Below, piece by piece: positions 34,653 to 42,629 of a stretch of DNA of 64,000 nt. A program made the position numbers and the translations under genes. Where the stretch lies: assembly GCF_001905095.1 (NCBI RefSeq), contig NZ_LWLS01000083.1, positions 124,001 through 188,000 on the forward strand, in the 5' to 3' direction. Positions within the stretch are counted from its first letter, which is position 1. Each line of letters starts with the position of its first letter. A model generated the notes under the pieces. That model ran no database searches and was not told the DNA's origin. It was given only the letters and a program-made list of their open reading frames with translations. Origin of the DNA: Micromonospora sp. CB01531. Lineage in GTDB: Bacteria; Actinomycetota; Actinomycetes; Mycobacteriales; Micromonosporaceae.

Positions 34653-34683
34653 CGAGGCACCCGGCCGGCGATAGGCTCGCCGA

Positions 34684-35943
34684 ATGAGCACGGAAACCGC
34701 AGCTACGGCGGCCCAGGTCGCTGCGCCGCCGCCAGCCGGGTGGGAGGAGGCCCGCTCCCGGGTGTACGAGGTGGGCCTCGCCGCCGCGCTCCCCGCGGTC
34801 GACCGGCCACTCGCCGACGCCGACGGCCACACCCTCGCCGAGCCGCTGACCACCCGTACCGACCTGCCGGCGTTCCCCACCTCCAGCGTGGATGGCTGGG
34901 CGGTGCGGGGAGACGGGCCGTGGCAGGTGGTCGGCCGGGTGCTCGCCGGGCACACCCCGCCCCCGCTGGCCACCGACGGCACCACCGTCGAGATCGCCAC
35001 CGGCGCGATGGTCCCGGCGGGGGCCGCCGCGATCCTGCGGATCGAGGAGTCGACCCGGACCGCGGACGGTCGGGTGGCCGGCACGCCGCGTCCGGCACCC
35101 GAGTGGCGGGAGCCGGGCGAGGAGGCGTACGCCGGGGAGGAGCTGCTGCCCGCCGGCACCCCGGTCGACCCGGCGCTGATCGGGCTGGCCGCCTCCTGCG
35201 GTCACGACACGCTGCGGGTCCGCCGCTCGCCGCGGGCGGCGCTGCTGGTGTTCGGCGACGAACTGCTGACCGCCGGCCCGCCGGGTGCCGGCCGGGTCCG
35301 CGACGCCCTCGGCCCGGCGGTGCCCGCCTGGCTGCGCCGGTACGGCTGTCAGGTGCGGTCGGCCGACGTGGTCGGCCCGGTGGCCGACACCCTCCCCGCC
35401 CACGTGGCGGCGCTGCGCGGCGCGCTCGCCGACGCCGACCTGGTCTGCACCACCGGTGGGACCATGCACGGTCCGGTCGACCACCTGCACCCGGCGCTGG
35501 CGGAGCTCGGCGCGGACTACGTGGTCAACACGGTGGCGGTGCGTCCGGGGTTCCCGATGCTGCTGGCCCGGCTGGTGGGCGACGACGGGCGGGTCCGGTT
35601 CGTGGCGGGCTTGCCGGGCAACCCGCAGTCGGCCGTGGTCGCGCTGGTCTCGTTGGTCGCGCCGCTGCTCGCCGGCCTGCAGGGTCGGCCGATGCCGGTG
35701 CTGCCGCAGGTCACCCTCGCCGAGCCGGTCCAGGGCCGGGGTGACTACACCCACCTGGCTCTGGTCCGCTGGGACCGGGCGGCCGGCACCGCCCGCCCGC
35801 TGCGCCACGTCGGCTCGGCGATGCTGCGCGGGCTGGCCGGGGCGGACGGCTTCGCGGTGATCCGCCCGGGCACCAGCGGCGAGGCCGGCGACCGGGTGCC
35901 GCTCGTACCGCTGCCGTTGACCCCCGGGGAGCGGTCATGGTGA
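34684..35943 (+). CDS. moeA: Molybdopterin molybdenumtransferase MoeA
   Basis: Protein of 419 residues that inserts molybdate into adenylylated molybdopterin. The N-terminal domain has TSSVDGWAVRGDG, TGAMVPAGAAAILRIEE and PAGTPV stretches. The MoCF-binding domain has TTGGTMHGPVDHL, and FVAGLPGNPQSAVVAL precedes the C-terminal beta domain. These match MoeA. It follows moaB and is followed after 55 bp by moaE, with a 21-codon frame spanning the gap. Confidence 0.95.
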   Translation: MSTETAATAAQVAAPPPAGWEEARSRVYEVGLAAALPAVDRPLADADGHTLAEPLTTRTDLPAFPTSSVDGWAVRGDGPWQVVGRVLAGHTPPPLATDGTTVEIATGAMVPAGAAAILRIEESTRTADGRVAGTPRPAPEWREPGEEAYAGEELLPAGTPVDPALIGLAASCGHDTLRVRRSPRAALLVFGDELLTAGPPGAGRVRDALGPAVPAWLRRYGCQVRSADVVGPVADTLPAHVAALRGALADADLVCTTGGTMHGPVDHLHPALAELGADYVVNTVAVRPGFPMLLARLVGDDGRVRFVAGLPGNPQSAVVALVSLVAPLLAGLQGRPMPVLPQVTLAEPVQGRGDYTHLALVRWDRAAGTARPLRHVGSAMLRGLAGADGFAVIRPGTSGEAGDRVPLVPLPLTPGERSW

Positions 35944-36002
35944 GCGTGAGGAGTGAGCCGGGGTTGCGAGCCCCGCAGTCGCGAACGAGGGAGGAACAGT
36001 GA
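35937..36002 (+). other. 21-codon frame bridging moeA and moaE
   Basis: ATG at 35937 overlaps the moeA stop and the frame ends at TGA 36000-36002, overlapping the moaE GTG at 35999. The translation (MVSVRSEPGLRAPQSR then five more residues) is Arg/Pro-rich and has no recognised family. The DNA contains a GGGTTGCGAGCCCCG dyad and looks like a dispersed intergenic repeat rather than a protein gene. It could still pass ribosomes from moeA to moaE. Confidence 0.4.
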
Positions 36003-36430
36003 GCCCGGTCGTGGGGCTCACCACCGGCGTGGTGACCGACCAGCCGCTCGACCTGGCCGCGCACGAGGCGGCGGTGGCCGACCGGCGGGCCGGCGCGGTG
36101 GTGTCGTTCCAGGGCGTGGTCCGCGACCACGACCACGGCCGGTCGGTCACCCTGCTCGAGTACGAGGGGCACCCCACCGCCGAGGCGGTGCTGCGCGAGG
36201 TGGCCGCCGAGATCGCCGCCGATCCGGACGTGTACGCGGTGGCCGTGTCGCACCGGATCGGCCGGCTGGAGATCGGCGACGCGGCCCTGGTCGCGGCGGT
36301 CAGCACCGCCCACCGGGCGGCGGCCTTCGCGGCCTGCGCCCGGCTGGTGGACGAGGTGAAGGCGCGGCTGCCGATCTGGAAGCGGCAGGTGTTCGCCGAC
36401 GGCACCGAGGAGTGGGTGAACTGCCCCTGA
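35999..36430 (+). CDS. moaE: Molybdopterin synthase catalytic subunit MoaE
   Basis: Protein of 143 residues, the large subunit of molybdopterin synthase, which uses MoaD thiocarboxylate to build the dithiolene. Family features include GAVVSFQGVVRDHDHGR, LEYEGHP, VSHRIGRLEIGD and the LPIWKRQ Lys motif near the end. GTG at 35999 follows GAGGGAGGAA. The partner moaD lies 11 kb away on the opposite strand. Confidence 0.94.
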   Translation: MSPVVGLTTGVVTDQPLDLAAHEAAVADRRAGAVVSFQGVVRDHDHGRSVTLLEYEGHPTAEAVLREVAAEIAADPDVYAVAVSHRIGRLEIGDAALVAAVSTAHRAAAFAACARLVDEVKARLPIWKRQVFADGTEEWVNCP

Positions 36431-36469
36431 CCGGCGCACGAGGGCAGGGAACGCGGCCGGGTGGGACGG

Positions 36470-37906
36470 TCAGCGCCGGCCGGCGAGCTGGGCGGCGCGG
36501 ATCAGCCGGTCGTGGTAGAACGCGGGCTCCGCGCCGGGCCGCCAGGGCAGTGCCGCGACGAGCACGATCAGGGCAATCGCCAGCGAGTTCTCCATCAGCG
36601 CGCCGAACAGGCCGTCCTGGTAGTGGGACACCTCGGGGAGTTGGTGCTCGTACGGCCAGATGGGCGAGACCAGGAAGAGCAGGTAGAGGGCGAGCGCGCC
36701 GACCCCGTGCCGCAGCCCGGTGAGAGCCGGATACCAGATCGGCGGGCGCAACGCGGGCACCCCGCCGGTGGGTGGCATACCGGTGATCCGGGCCGACAGA
36801 CCGCGGCTCGCCTCGTGGCGGCGTACCGCGGCGTCGGCCAGCACGATGATCGCCGGGATCACCCAGACCAGATGGTGCGACCAGGAGATCGGGCTGATGA
36901 CGTTGGCGGTCAGCCCGACCAGGGTGAACGCGGTCAACTCGTCGCCGTCGGCGCGAGCGCTGGCCGCCCGGGACAGCCCCAGCGCCAGCATCAGCACCGA
37001 GAACGCCAGCCAGAGCAGTCCGGGTGTCTCGATCGAGTCGTAGAGCCGGGCCAGCAGCCCGGCCAGCGACTGGTTGGCGGTCATGTCCGCCGCGCCGACC
37101 CGCTCGGTCTGCCAGAGCACCGTGCCGAAGTAGGTCCGCGACTCCGCCCCGACCACGGCGAACGTCGCGAGGGTCACGCCGATGGCGGTGCCGATCGCGG
37201 TCATCGCCGCCCGCCACTGCCGCGTGATCATCAGGTACGCGATGAACAGCGCCGGGGTGAGCTTGACCGCGGTGGCCAGCCCGATGCCGACGCCGGCCCA
37301 GGCTCCGCTGTAGACGTACCGGGCCAGCGCCGAGTCGGCGGTGTCGTGGTGGGTGCCCCGCTTCGCCCGCCAGCGCAGGCCGACCAGGTCCGCCATGACC
37401 AGCGCGAACAGCAGCAGGTTGACCTGGCCGTATCCGAGGGTCTCGCGGGACGGCTCGATGGCGACGGCCAGCGGCGTGGCGATGCCGACGGTGAACCAGA
37501 GCGACCAGCCCAGCCGGTCGACGATCGGGCGCAGCAGCGCGGCCAGTACGACGGCGAGCGCGGCGATGCTGGCCAGGGCGTTGAGCCAGCCGGTCGCCGC
37601 GACCGGTAGCCAGGACATCGGCAGCATGACCAGGCCGGCGAAGGGCGGGTAGGTGAAGCCGAGGGTCGTCGAGGGGGCGATGAAGTCGTAGAGCTCGTTG
37701 CCGCCGGCCCACCACACCACTGCACCGTGGTAGATCCGCATGTCGAAGAAGTTGTACGGACGTCCGAACGCGCCGATGGCGAGCCACGCCGCGTAGGCGA
37801 CGGCGGCCACGACGCCGCTGCGTACGACTGTCCTGCGATCGATTCGACGGGTGCCGCGCTGGACTGGAGCGAGGCGGTCCATCCGTCTACCGACGGTCGT
37901 CGGCAT
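36470..37906 (-). CDS. GT87 (DUF2029) polytopic mannosyltransferase-like protein
   Basis: Membrane protein of 478 residues with about ten hydrophobic segments. The GT87 pattern is clear: DMRIYHGAVVWWAGGNELYD (an acidic first loop) followed by GFTYPPFAGLVMLPM, and later an AVKLTPALFIAYL segment. Such proteins transfer mannose from polyprenyl-phosphate mannose onto glycolipids outside the membrane. ATG at 37906 has a G-rich ribosome binding site; the 38 upstream in-frame codons look non-coding. It converges with moaE. Confidence 0.8.
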   Translation of the reverse strand: MPTTVGRRMDRLAPVQRGTRRIDRRTVVRSGVVAAVAYAAWLAIGAFGRPYNFFDMRIYHGAVVWWAGGNELYDFIAPSTTLGFTYPPFAGLVMLPMSWLPVAATGWLNALASIAALAVVLAALLRPIVDRLGWSLWFTVGIATPLAVAIEPSRETLGYGQVNLLLFALVMADLVGLRWRAKRGTHHDTADSALARYVYSGAWAGVGIGLATAVKLTPALFIAYLMITRQWRAAMTAIGTAIGVTLATFAVVGAESRTYFGTVLWQTERVGAADMTANQSLAGLLARLYDSIETPGLLWLAFSVLMLALGLSRAASARADGDELTAFTLVGLTANVISPISWSHHLVWVIPAIIVLADAAVRRHEASRGLSARITGMPPTGGVPALRPPIWYPALTGLRHGVGALALYLLFLVSPIWPYEHQLPEVSHYQDGLFGALMENSLAIALIVLVAALPWRPGAEPAFYHDRLIRAAQLAGRR

Positions 37907-38110
37907 GGCGGTGCCACCCCCGTACCAAGATCCTACTTCCCGTCCAGGTCCCGCACGGAGCCTAGAACGGCGCCTCACGTTGCTGCCTCCCGCGTTATGC
38001 GACCGTGTCCGATCCCACACGTGTTTTTGACATTTCCATCGCGTTAACGGGTCTCGGATGGTTCAGGTGATTAGTGGCCTTGCGGGGGGTGGAGGCCGTA
38101 TTGATGCAGG

Positions 38111-38656
38111 TCAACCCGGTATTCGGCGGGCGGAGGCCGCAGAGCGTACGGCGATCTTCGCCTCTCGGCGGGCGGTCCGGACCGCGCGCTGCACCGAGCG
38201 GCGCGAGTGGTCGATCCGGTGACCGGCCCGCCAGCGCAGTCCGGGCTTGCCCTCGGTGTCCGCGGCGGCGAGGAGCAGGCCGCCGAAGAGGCCGAGGTTC
38301 TTCAGGAAGTGGACCTGGTTGTTGTTCCGCGCCATCGGGTCGTCGGTGCTCCAGAAGGGATGGCCGGCGAAGGTGGTCGGCACCAGGGTCCCGGCGAGGA
38401 CGAGCGCGGCCGGCCGGGTGAACTTGCCGGTCGCCAGCATCAGCCCGCCGACGAGCTGGGTGGCCGCGTTCGCGCGGACCAGTGTCTCGGTGTCGGTCGG
38501 GATCCGTGGGTGCAGGTTCTGGATCAGCGGGGCGACCCGGTCGGTGACCGGCTTGGCGGCCGTGACCAGCCGTTCCGGGTTCTGCAGGTTGCGGGCGCCG
38601 CTGACCACGAAGATGCCGCTCAACATGACTCGGGCGAGGGAGCGCACGGGCTTCAT
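38111..38656 (-). CDS. DoxX family membrane protein
   Basis: Protein of 181 residues with four hydrophobic segments and the DoxX signature at its start (RVMLSGIFVVSGARNL). Later stretches include NAATQLVGGLMLATGKFTRP, LAGTLVPTTFAGHPFW and FLKNLGLFGGLLLAAAD. The last 40 residues are basic. DoxX proteins are small quinone-linked or oxidative-stress membrane proteins; the precise role is unknown. ATG at 38656 is chosen over a longer frame. It is divergent from a GNAT gene. Confidence 0.88.
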   Translation of the reverse strand: MKPVRSLARVMLSGIFVVSGARNLQNPERLVTAAKPVTDRVAPLIQNLHPRIPTDTETLVRANAATQLVGGLMLATGKFTRPAALVLAGTLVPTTFAGHPFWSTDDPMARNNNQVHFLKNLGLFGGLLLAAADTEGKPGLRWRAGHRIDHSRRSVQRAVRTARREAKIAVRSAASARRIPG

Positions 38657-38802
38657 AAACCAGTCATACCCCGTCGAGCCGGTCACCACCCCGGCAACAC
38701 TCGAACGAGATCGGCCGACATGGACGTCCGGCCGGCCCGGTCGCCGGGCTGATTTCAGCGACCGTCGCTGATGGACCGGGTTCGGACGGTAAGGTCGCGC
38801 GG

Positions 38803-39348
38803 GTGACGACCCTGCGACTCCGACCCGAGGATCCGGCGGACGAGGCACCGGTCGCCCGGGTGCTGGCGACCGCCTTCGCCCGCCCCGACGTGGCCACCCC
38901 GCCCGAGGTGGGGCTGGTCGACGACCTCCGGCACAGCGACGCCTGGATCCCGGAGCTGGCCATGGTCGCCGAGTACGGCGGCGAGGTCGTCGGTTTCGCG
39001 CTGCTGACCCGGGCGCGGGTGTGCAGCGACGATGCGGCGTACCCGGCCCTGGCGCTCGGGCCGGTGGCGGTCGCGCCGTACCGGCAGCGGATCGGGCACG
39101 GCACGGCGGTGGTGCAGGCGGCCCTGGACGCCGCGACCGAGCTGGGTGAGCGGCTGGTGGTGGTGCTCGGCGATCCGGCGTTCTACCGCCGCTTCGGGTT
39201 CAGCCGAGCGGACCGGCTGGGACTGACCAGCCCCTGGTCGGGGCTCGGGGAGCCGTGGCAGGCGTTGGTGCTGCCCCCGTCCACCACGGACGAGGCCCCA
39301 CCGCCGGGAGGTGAGGTGCTCTTCCCGCCGCCCTGGGCCAAGGTGTGA
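38803..39348 (+). CDS. GNAT family N-acetyltransferase
   Basis: Protein of 181 residues. The acetyl-CoA-binding loop is replaced in part (VAPYRQRIGHGTAVVQAAL, the R/QxxGxG/A motif), followed by VVVLGDPAFYRRFGFSRA, typical of the YhbS-like GNAT subgroup. GTG at 38803 is the start. The substrate is unknown. It converges with the AAA ATPase gene, leaving only a 9-bp gap. Confidence 0.88.
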   Translation: MTTLRLRPEDPADEAPVARVLATAFARPDVATPPEVGLVDDLRHSDAWIPELAMVAEYGGEVVGFALLTRARVCSDDAAYPALALGPVAVAPYRQRIGHGTAVVQAALDAATELGERLVVVLGDPAFYRRFGFSRADRLGLTSPWSGLGEPWQALVLPPSTTDEAPPPGGEVLFPPPWAKV

Positions 39349-39357
39349 GCCGGGTGG

Positions 39358-40593
39358 TCAGGCCGGCTGGGTGCGCAGGTACCGGCCGAAGTGCGGGACG
39401 GTGAAGGCGACCGTGCCGCGCTCGCCGGAGTAGATCAGGCCCTTCTTGATTAGGGCGTCCCGGGCGGGCGAGAGGCTGGCCGGCTTGCGACCCAGCGCCC
39501 GGGCGATCTCCGCGGTGGGTACCGCCGCGTCCATGTCGTCCCGGCCGTTCTCCTCCCCTTCCACCAGGGAGAGTGTCGCCATCGCCCGCATGTACTCGCG
39601 TTCGGCCGGGGTGGCCCGCTCGAACCGGGATCCGAAGAAGCCGACGGCCAGCTCGGCCTCCGCCTCGGGTGCGGCGACCCGGACGTCGGCGGCGGTGATC
39701 GGCGAGCGGGGCGCGTGGTCCCAGGTGGCCTTCCCGTACGCCTGGACGAAGTAGGGGTATCCGCCGGACTTCTCGTAGAGCAGGTCGAGGGCCTTCGGCT
39801 CGTACTCGATCTCCTCCCGCTCGGCCGGCGCGCAGAGCGCCTGATCGGCGGCGATCCGGTCCAGCCGGTCGATCCGCTGGTAGCGGAAGAGCCGCTCGGA
39901 GTACGACTTCGCGGCGCTGAGCACGGCCGGCAGGTGTGGCAGCCCGGCACCGACGACGATCAGCGGCGCGCCGAGCTGGGACAGCTCGTGGCAGGCGGCG
40001 CAGAGCGCGGAGACGTCCTCCGCGCCGAGGTCCTGCATCTCGTCGATGAAGATCGCGACGCCGGTGCCCACGTCGGTGGCGACCGCCGCGGCGTCGGTGA
40101 GCAGCTCGACCAGGTCGATCTCGATGTCCCCGGAGTCGGCCCGGCCGCTGCTGGCCGGCACGTCGATGCCCGGCTGCCAGCGGTCGCGCAGCTTCGGCGC
40201 GGCCCCGCCGCGTCCGGTGGGCGCGGTGCGCTGGGCGAACGCCTTGAGCACGCCGAGGAAGGCGTCGATCCGGTCCGGGGCGCGGTGCCGGGGTGCCAGC
40301 TCGCGGACCGCCATGTGCAGCGCGGCGGCGATCGGCCGGCGGAGCGACTGTTCGGGCCGGGCCTCGATCTTGCCGGTGCCCCAGAGGTGGCTGATCGCCT
40401 GCGAGCGGAGGGTGTTCAGCAGGACCGTCTTGCCCACCCCGCGCAGTCCGGTGAGCATCAGGCTGCGTTCCGGGCGGCCCCGGGCGATCCGTTCCAGCAC
40501 CACGTCGAAGACGTCCAGCTCGCGGCCCCGGCCGGCGAGTTCGGGCGGGCGCTGGCCGGCACCGGGGGCGTACGGGTTGCGGACCGGATCCAC
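39358..40593 (-). CDS. AAA ATPase with winged helix, ORC/Cdc6-like
   Basis: Protein of 411 residues (425 if ATG at 40635 is used). The AAA module has Walker A TGLRGVGKTVLL and Walker B GVAIFIDEMQDL. A lid region follows, then a C-terminal winged helix (TAEIARALGRKPASLSPARD to the end). This AAA_16 plus wHTH layout resembles archaeal ORC-type ATPases; the function is unknown. GTG at 40593 begins MDPVRNPY and would leave both GTCTAGC-N6-GCTAGAC dyads upstream; ATG at 40635 overlaps one. Neither start has a clear ribosome binding site. Confidence 0.8.
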   Translation of the reverse strand: MDPVRNPYAPGAGQRPPELAGRGRELDVFDVVLERIARGRPERSLMLTGLRGVGKTVLLNTLRSQAISHLWGTGKIEARPEQSLRRPIAAALHMAVRELAPRHRAPDRIDAFLGVLKAFAQRTAPTGRGGAAPKLRDRWQPGIDVPASSGRADSGDIEIDLVELLTDAAAVATDVGTGVAIFIDEMQDLGAEDVSALCAACHELSQLGAPLIVVGAGLPHLPAVLSAAKSYSERLFRYQRIDRLDRIAADQALCAPAEREEIEYEPKALDLLYEKSGGYPYFVQAYGKATWDHAPRSPITAADVRVAAPEAEAELAVGFFGSRFERATPAEREYMRAMATLSLVEGEENGRDDMDAAVPTAEIARALGRKPASLSPARDALIKKGLIYSGERGTVAFTVPHFGRYLRTQPA

Positions 40594-40613
40594 GAATCGC
40601 AGAGTATCGGGCC

Positions 40614-40633
40614 GTCTAGCTGGGAGGCTAGAC
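40614..40633. promoter_or_regulatory. Dyad GTCTAGC-N6-GCTAGAC, proximal copy
   Basis: A perfect 7-bp inverted repeat with a 6-bp spacer lies 20 bp upstream of the preferred GTG start of the AAA ATPase. An identical half-site pair occurs at 40687-40706, centre to centre 73 bp away, about seven helical turns. It looks like an operator for a dimeric regulator, possibly the winged-helix ATPase itself. Confidence 0.6.
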
Positions 40634-40674
40634 ATCCGTAGATGGGGCTACCGGCGTGTCGGGCTCCTCGACAG

Positions 40675-40718
40675 AAAACTAGGGCTGTCTAGCATTCACG
40701 CTAGACAGCCCTAGTTTT
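40675..40718. terminator. Perfect 19-bp hairpin with A/T ends; contains the distal dyad
   Basis: Arms 40675-40693 and 40700-40718 pair perfectly around a 6-nt loop. AAAA at one end and TTTT at the other make it a textbook bidirectional intrinsic terminator, unusual for this genus. It lies downstream of the LppU-like gene and upstream of the AAA ATPase gene. Its core is the second GTCTAGC-N6-GCTAGAC dyad (40687-40706), so it may serve as operator as well as terminator. Confidence 0.75.
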
Positions 40719-40776
40719 GGTTACCATCGGCCGTGCCGTCGCGTCGCAAGCCAGCGGCACAGGTCAGCGACGCAGG

Positions 40777-41529
40777 TCAGCGGCGCTTGAGGCAGAGCAC
40801 GAAGTCGAGGGTGTCCAACTCGCTGTCGAAGAAGTACCAGTCGGTGTAGCCCTCGACCTTGGCGCACTTCGCCTCGGCGTCCTTCTGGCCGCTGGTCGGA
40901 CCGTCGAAGCGGCGCAACACCTGGTAGGAGTTCGCGCCGCACTCGCTGATCGCCAGCTTCGGCTGCTGCCCGTCCGCGCCCTCGTTGCGGACGCACTGAC
41001 CCGCCTTGACGAAGCGCGAGTCGGTCGAGGTCGCCGGAGTCGGGGTGGTGGTCGCCGGTTCGGGGGGCGTGCTCGCCCCCGAGGTCGGATCGGCCGGCGC
41101 GCCGGAGCCGCTCACCCGGGCCGGCTCGTCCCGGCCGAGGACCCAGTACGCCCCGGCGCCGCCGAGCGCCAGCACCGCCAGCAAGGCCAGCACCGCAACC
41201 AGCCGGCCCCCGCCGCGCTTCGACGGCGTCGGCTCGGCGTACGGCGCCGGCTCGGTGTAGGGCGGCTGGCCGGCGTACGGCGATCGCTCGGCGTACGTCG
41301 GCTCGGCGTAGCCGGGCACGGTCGGCGGGTACCCCTGGTGGACCGGCTGCCCGGTGTCCCAGCCGACGGTCGGCTCGTGCCGCTGGGCGGGCGGCTCGCC
41401 CCACCCGCCCGGCTGCCGGGCGTACCCCGGGTCGTAGCGAGGGCCGGCCAGCGGGGCGTACTCGTCCTCGGGTCGCCGTCCGTCCCACGGGCCAGGGGAG
41501 CCGCCACCCGGTGGTCCGAAGTTCGACAT
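40777..41529 (-). CDS. LppU-like single-pass membrane protein
   Basis: Protein of 250 residues: a Pro/Gly/Tyr-rich cytosolic N-terminus with repeated PYAEP-type units (about 1-105), one membrane helix (LVAVLALLAVLALGGAGAYW), a Thr/Pro linker, and an extracytoplasmic domain of about 85 residues. Four Cys in that domain (KAGQCVRN, ISECGAN, AKCAKVEG, FVLCLKRR) fit two disulfides. The domain resembles actinobacterial LppU/SCO3897-type proteins of unknown function. It is divergent from the EamA transporter gene. Confidence 0.7.
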   Translation of the reverse strand: MSNFGPPGGGSPGPWDGRRPEDEYAPLAGPRYDPGYARQPGGWGEPPAQRHEPTVGWDTGQPVHQGYPPTVPGYAEPTYAERSPYAGQPPYTEPAPYAEPTPSKRGGGRLVAVLALLAVLALGGAGAYWVLGRDEPARVSGSGAPADPTSGASTPPEPATTTPTPATSTDSRFVKAGQCVRNEGADGQQPKLAISECGANSYQVLRRFDGPTSGQKDAEAKCAKVEGYTDWYFFDSELDTLDFVLCLKRR

Positions 41530-41616
41530 GGGACGTCCTCCTGGGTACGCCAGTGGGTGAGAGGCCGGCCACCAACGGGGGACACCGTGCCCTGGTCACC
41601 GTAGCCTGGTCCACCG

Positions 41617-42612
41617 ATGAGCTCACGCCCCACAGCTGCGACGTCGACCGTCGACCACGCTCCCACCGCCGCCCGTCCCGCGTTCGTCTGGACCGCACTG
41701 GTCCTCGTCTACGTGCTCTGGGGCTCGACCTACCTGGGCATCCGGGTTGCGGTCGAGTCGCTGCCGCCGCTCGCCTCCGCGGCGATGCGGTTCGCCGCCG
41801 CCGCCGGAGTGCTCGCCCTGGTGCTCCGGCTCCGCCGCGGGCCGGGGGCGCTCCGCGTCGATCTTCGGCAGCTCAGGTCCGCCGCCCTGGTCGGCGTGCT
41901 CCTGCTCGCCGGCGGCAACGGGCTCGTGGTCCTCGCCGAGTCCGGCCCGGCCGGCGTGGCGCTGCCCTCCGGCATCGCCGCGCTGCTGGTGGCCACCGTC
42001 CCGCTGCTGGTCGTGCTGCTGCGTACGCTCGGCGGCGACCGGCCCCGGCTGTGGACCTTCGCCGGGGTGGCCCTCGGCTTCGTCGGGCTCGTCCTGCTCG
42101 TGCTTCCCACCGGTGGGCCGGGCAGCGTACCCATGGTCGGCGCGCTCACCGTGGTCGTCGGCGCCACCTGCTGGTCCGTCGGCTCCTATCTCTCCGGGCG
42201 CATCCGGATGCCCGCCGACCCGTTCGTGGCCACCGTCTACGAGATGGTCGCCGGCGCGGCGGCGCTCACCGTGCTCGCCACCGTCCGGGGCGAGCTGCGC
42301 GATTTCTCCCCGGCCCAGGTGACCGGCCGCTCCTGGGCGGCGCTGTTGTACCTGATGGTGGCCGGCTCGTTGGTCGCCTTCACCGCGTACGTCTGGCTGC
42401 TGCACCACGCCCCGATCTCCCTCGTCGCCACCTACGCGTACGTGAACCCGGTGGTCGCGGTGGGGCTCGGTGCGCTGTTCGCCGCCGAACCGGTCACCAC
42501 CCAGGTGCTGCTCGGCGGGGCGGTGATCGTCGCCGGGGTGGCCGTGGTGGTCAGCACCGAGCGTCCCCGCCGGTCGGTCGACCGGGCACCCCGGCAGGCC
42601 GTCCGCCGTTGA
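41617..42612 (+). CDS. EamA/DMT family transporter
   Basis: Membrane protein of 331 residues with ten hydrophobic segments in two repeats of five, the drug/metabolite transporter layout. Typical stretches are LWGSTYLGIRVAVESLPPL near the start and YAYVNPVVAVGLGALFAAEP near the end. It probably exports a small metabolite or amino acid; the substrate is unknown. It converges with the EndoQ-UvrD gene. Confidence 0.9.
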   Translation: MSSRPTAATSTVDHAPTAARPAFVWTALVLVYVLWGSTYLGIRVAVESLPPLASAAMRFAAAAGVLALVLRLRRGPGALRVDLRQLRSAALVGVLLLAGGNGLVVLAESGPAGVALPSGIAALLVATVPLLVVLLRTLGGDRPRLWTFAGVALGFVGLVLLVLPTGGPGSVPMVGALTVVVGATCWSVGSYLSGRIRMPADPFVATVYEMVAGAAALTVLATVRGELRDFSPAQVTGRSWAALLYLMVAGSLVAFTAYVWLLHHAPISLVATYAYVNPVVAVGLGALFAAEPVTTQVLLGGAVIVAGVAVVVSTERPRRSVDRAPRQAVRR

Positions 42613-42629
42613 GCAGGGCCCCTCTCCCT

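Noticed and set aside
37980..38110. TTGACA at about 38030 as a promoter -35
   Set aside because: No -10 box lies at proper spacing, and no plus-strand gene follows.
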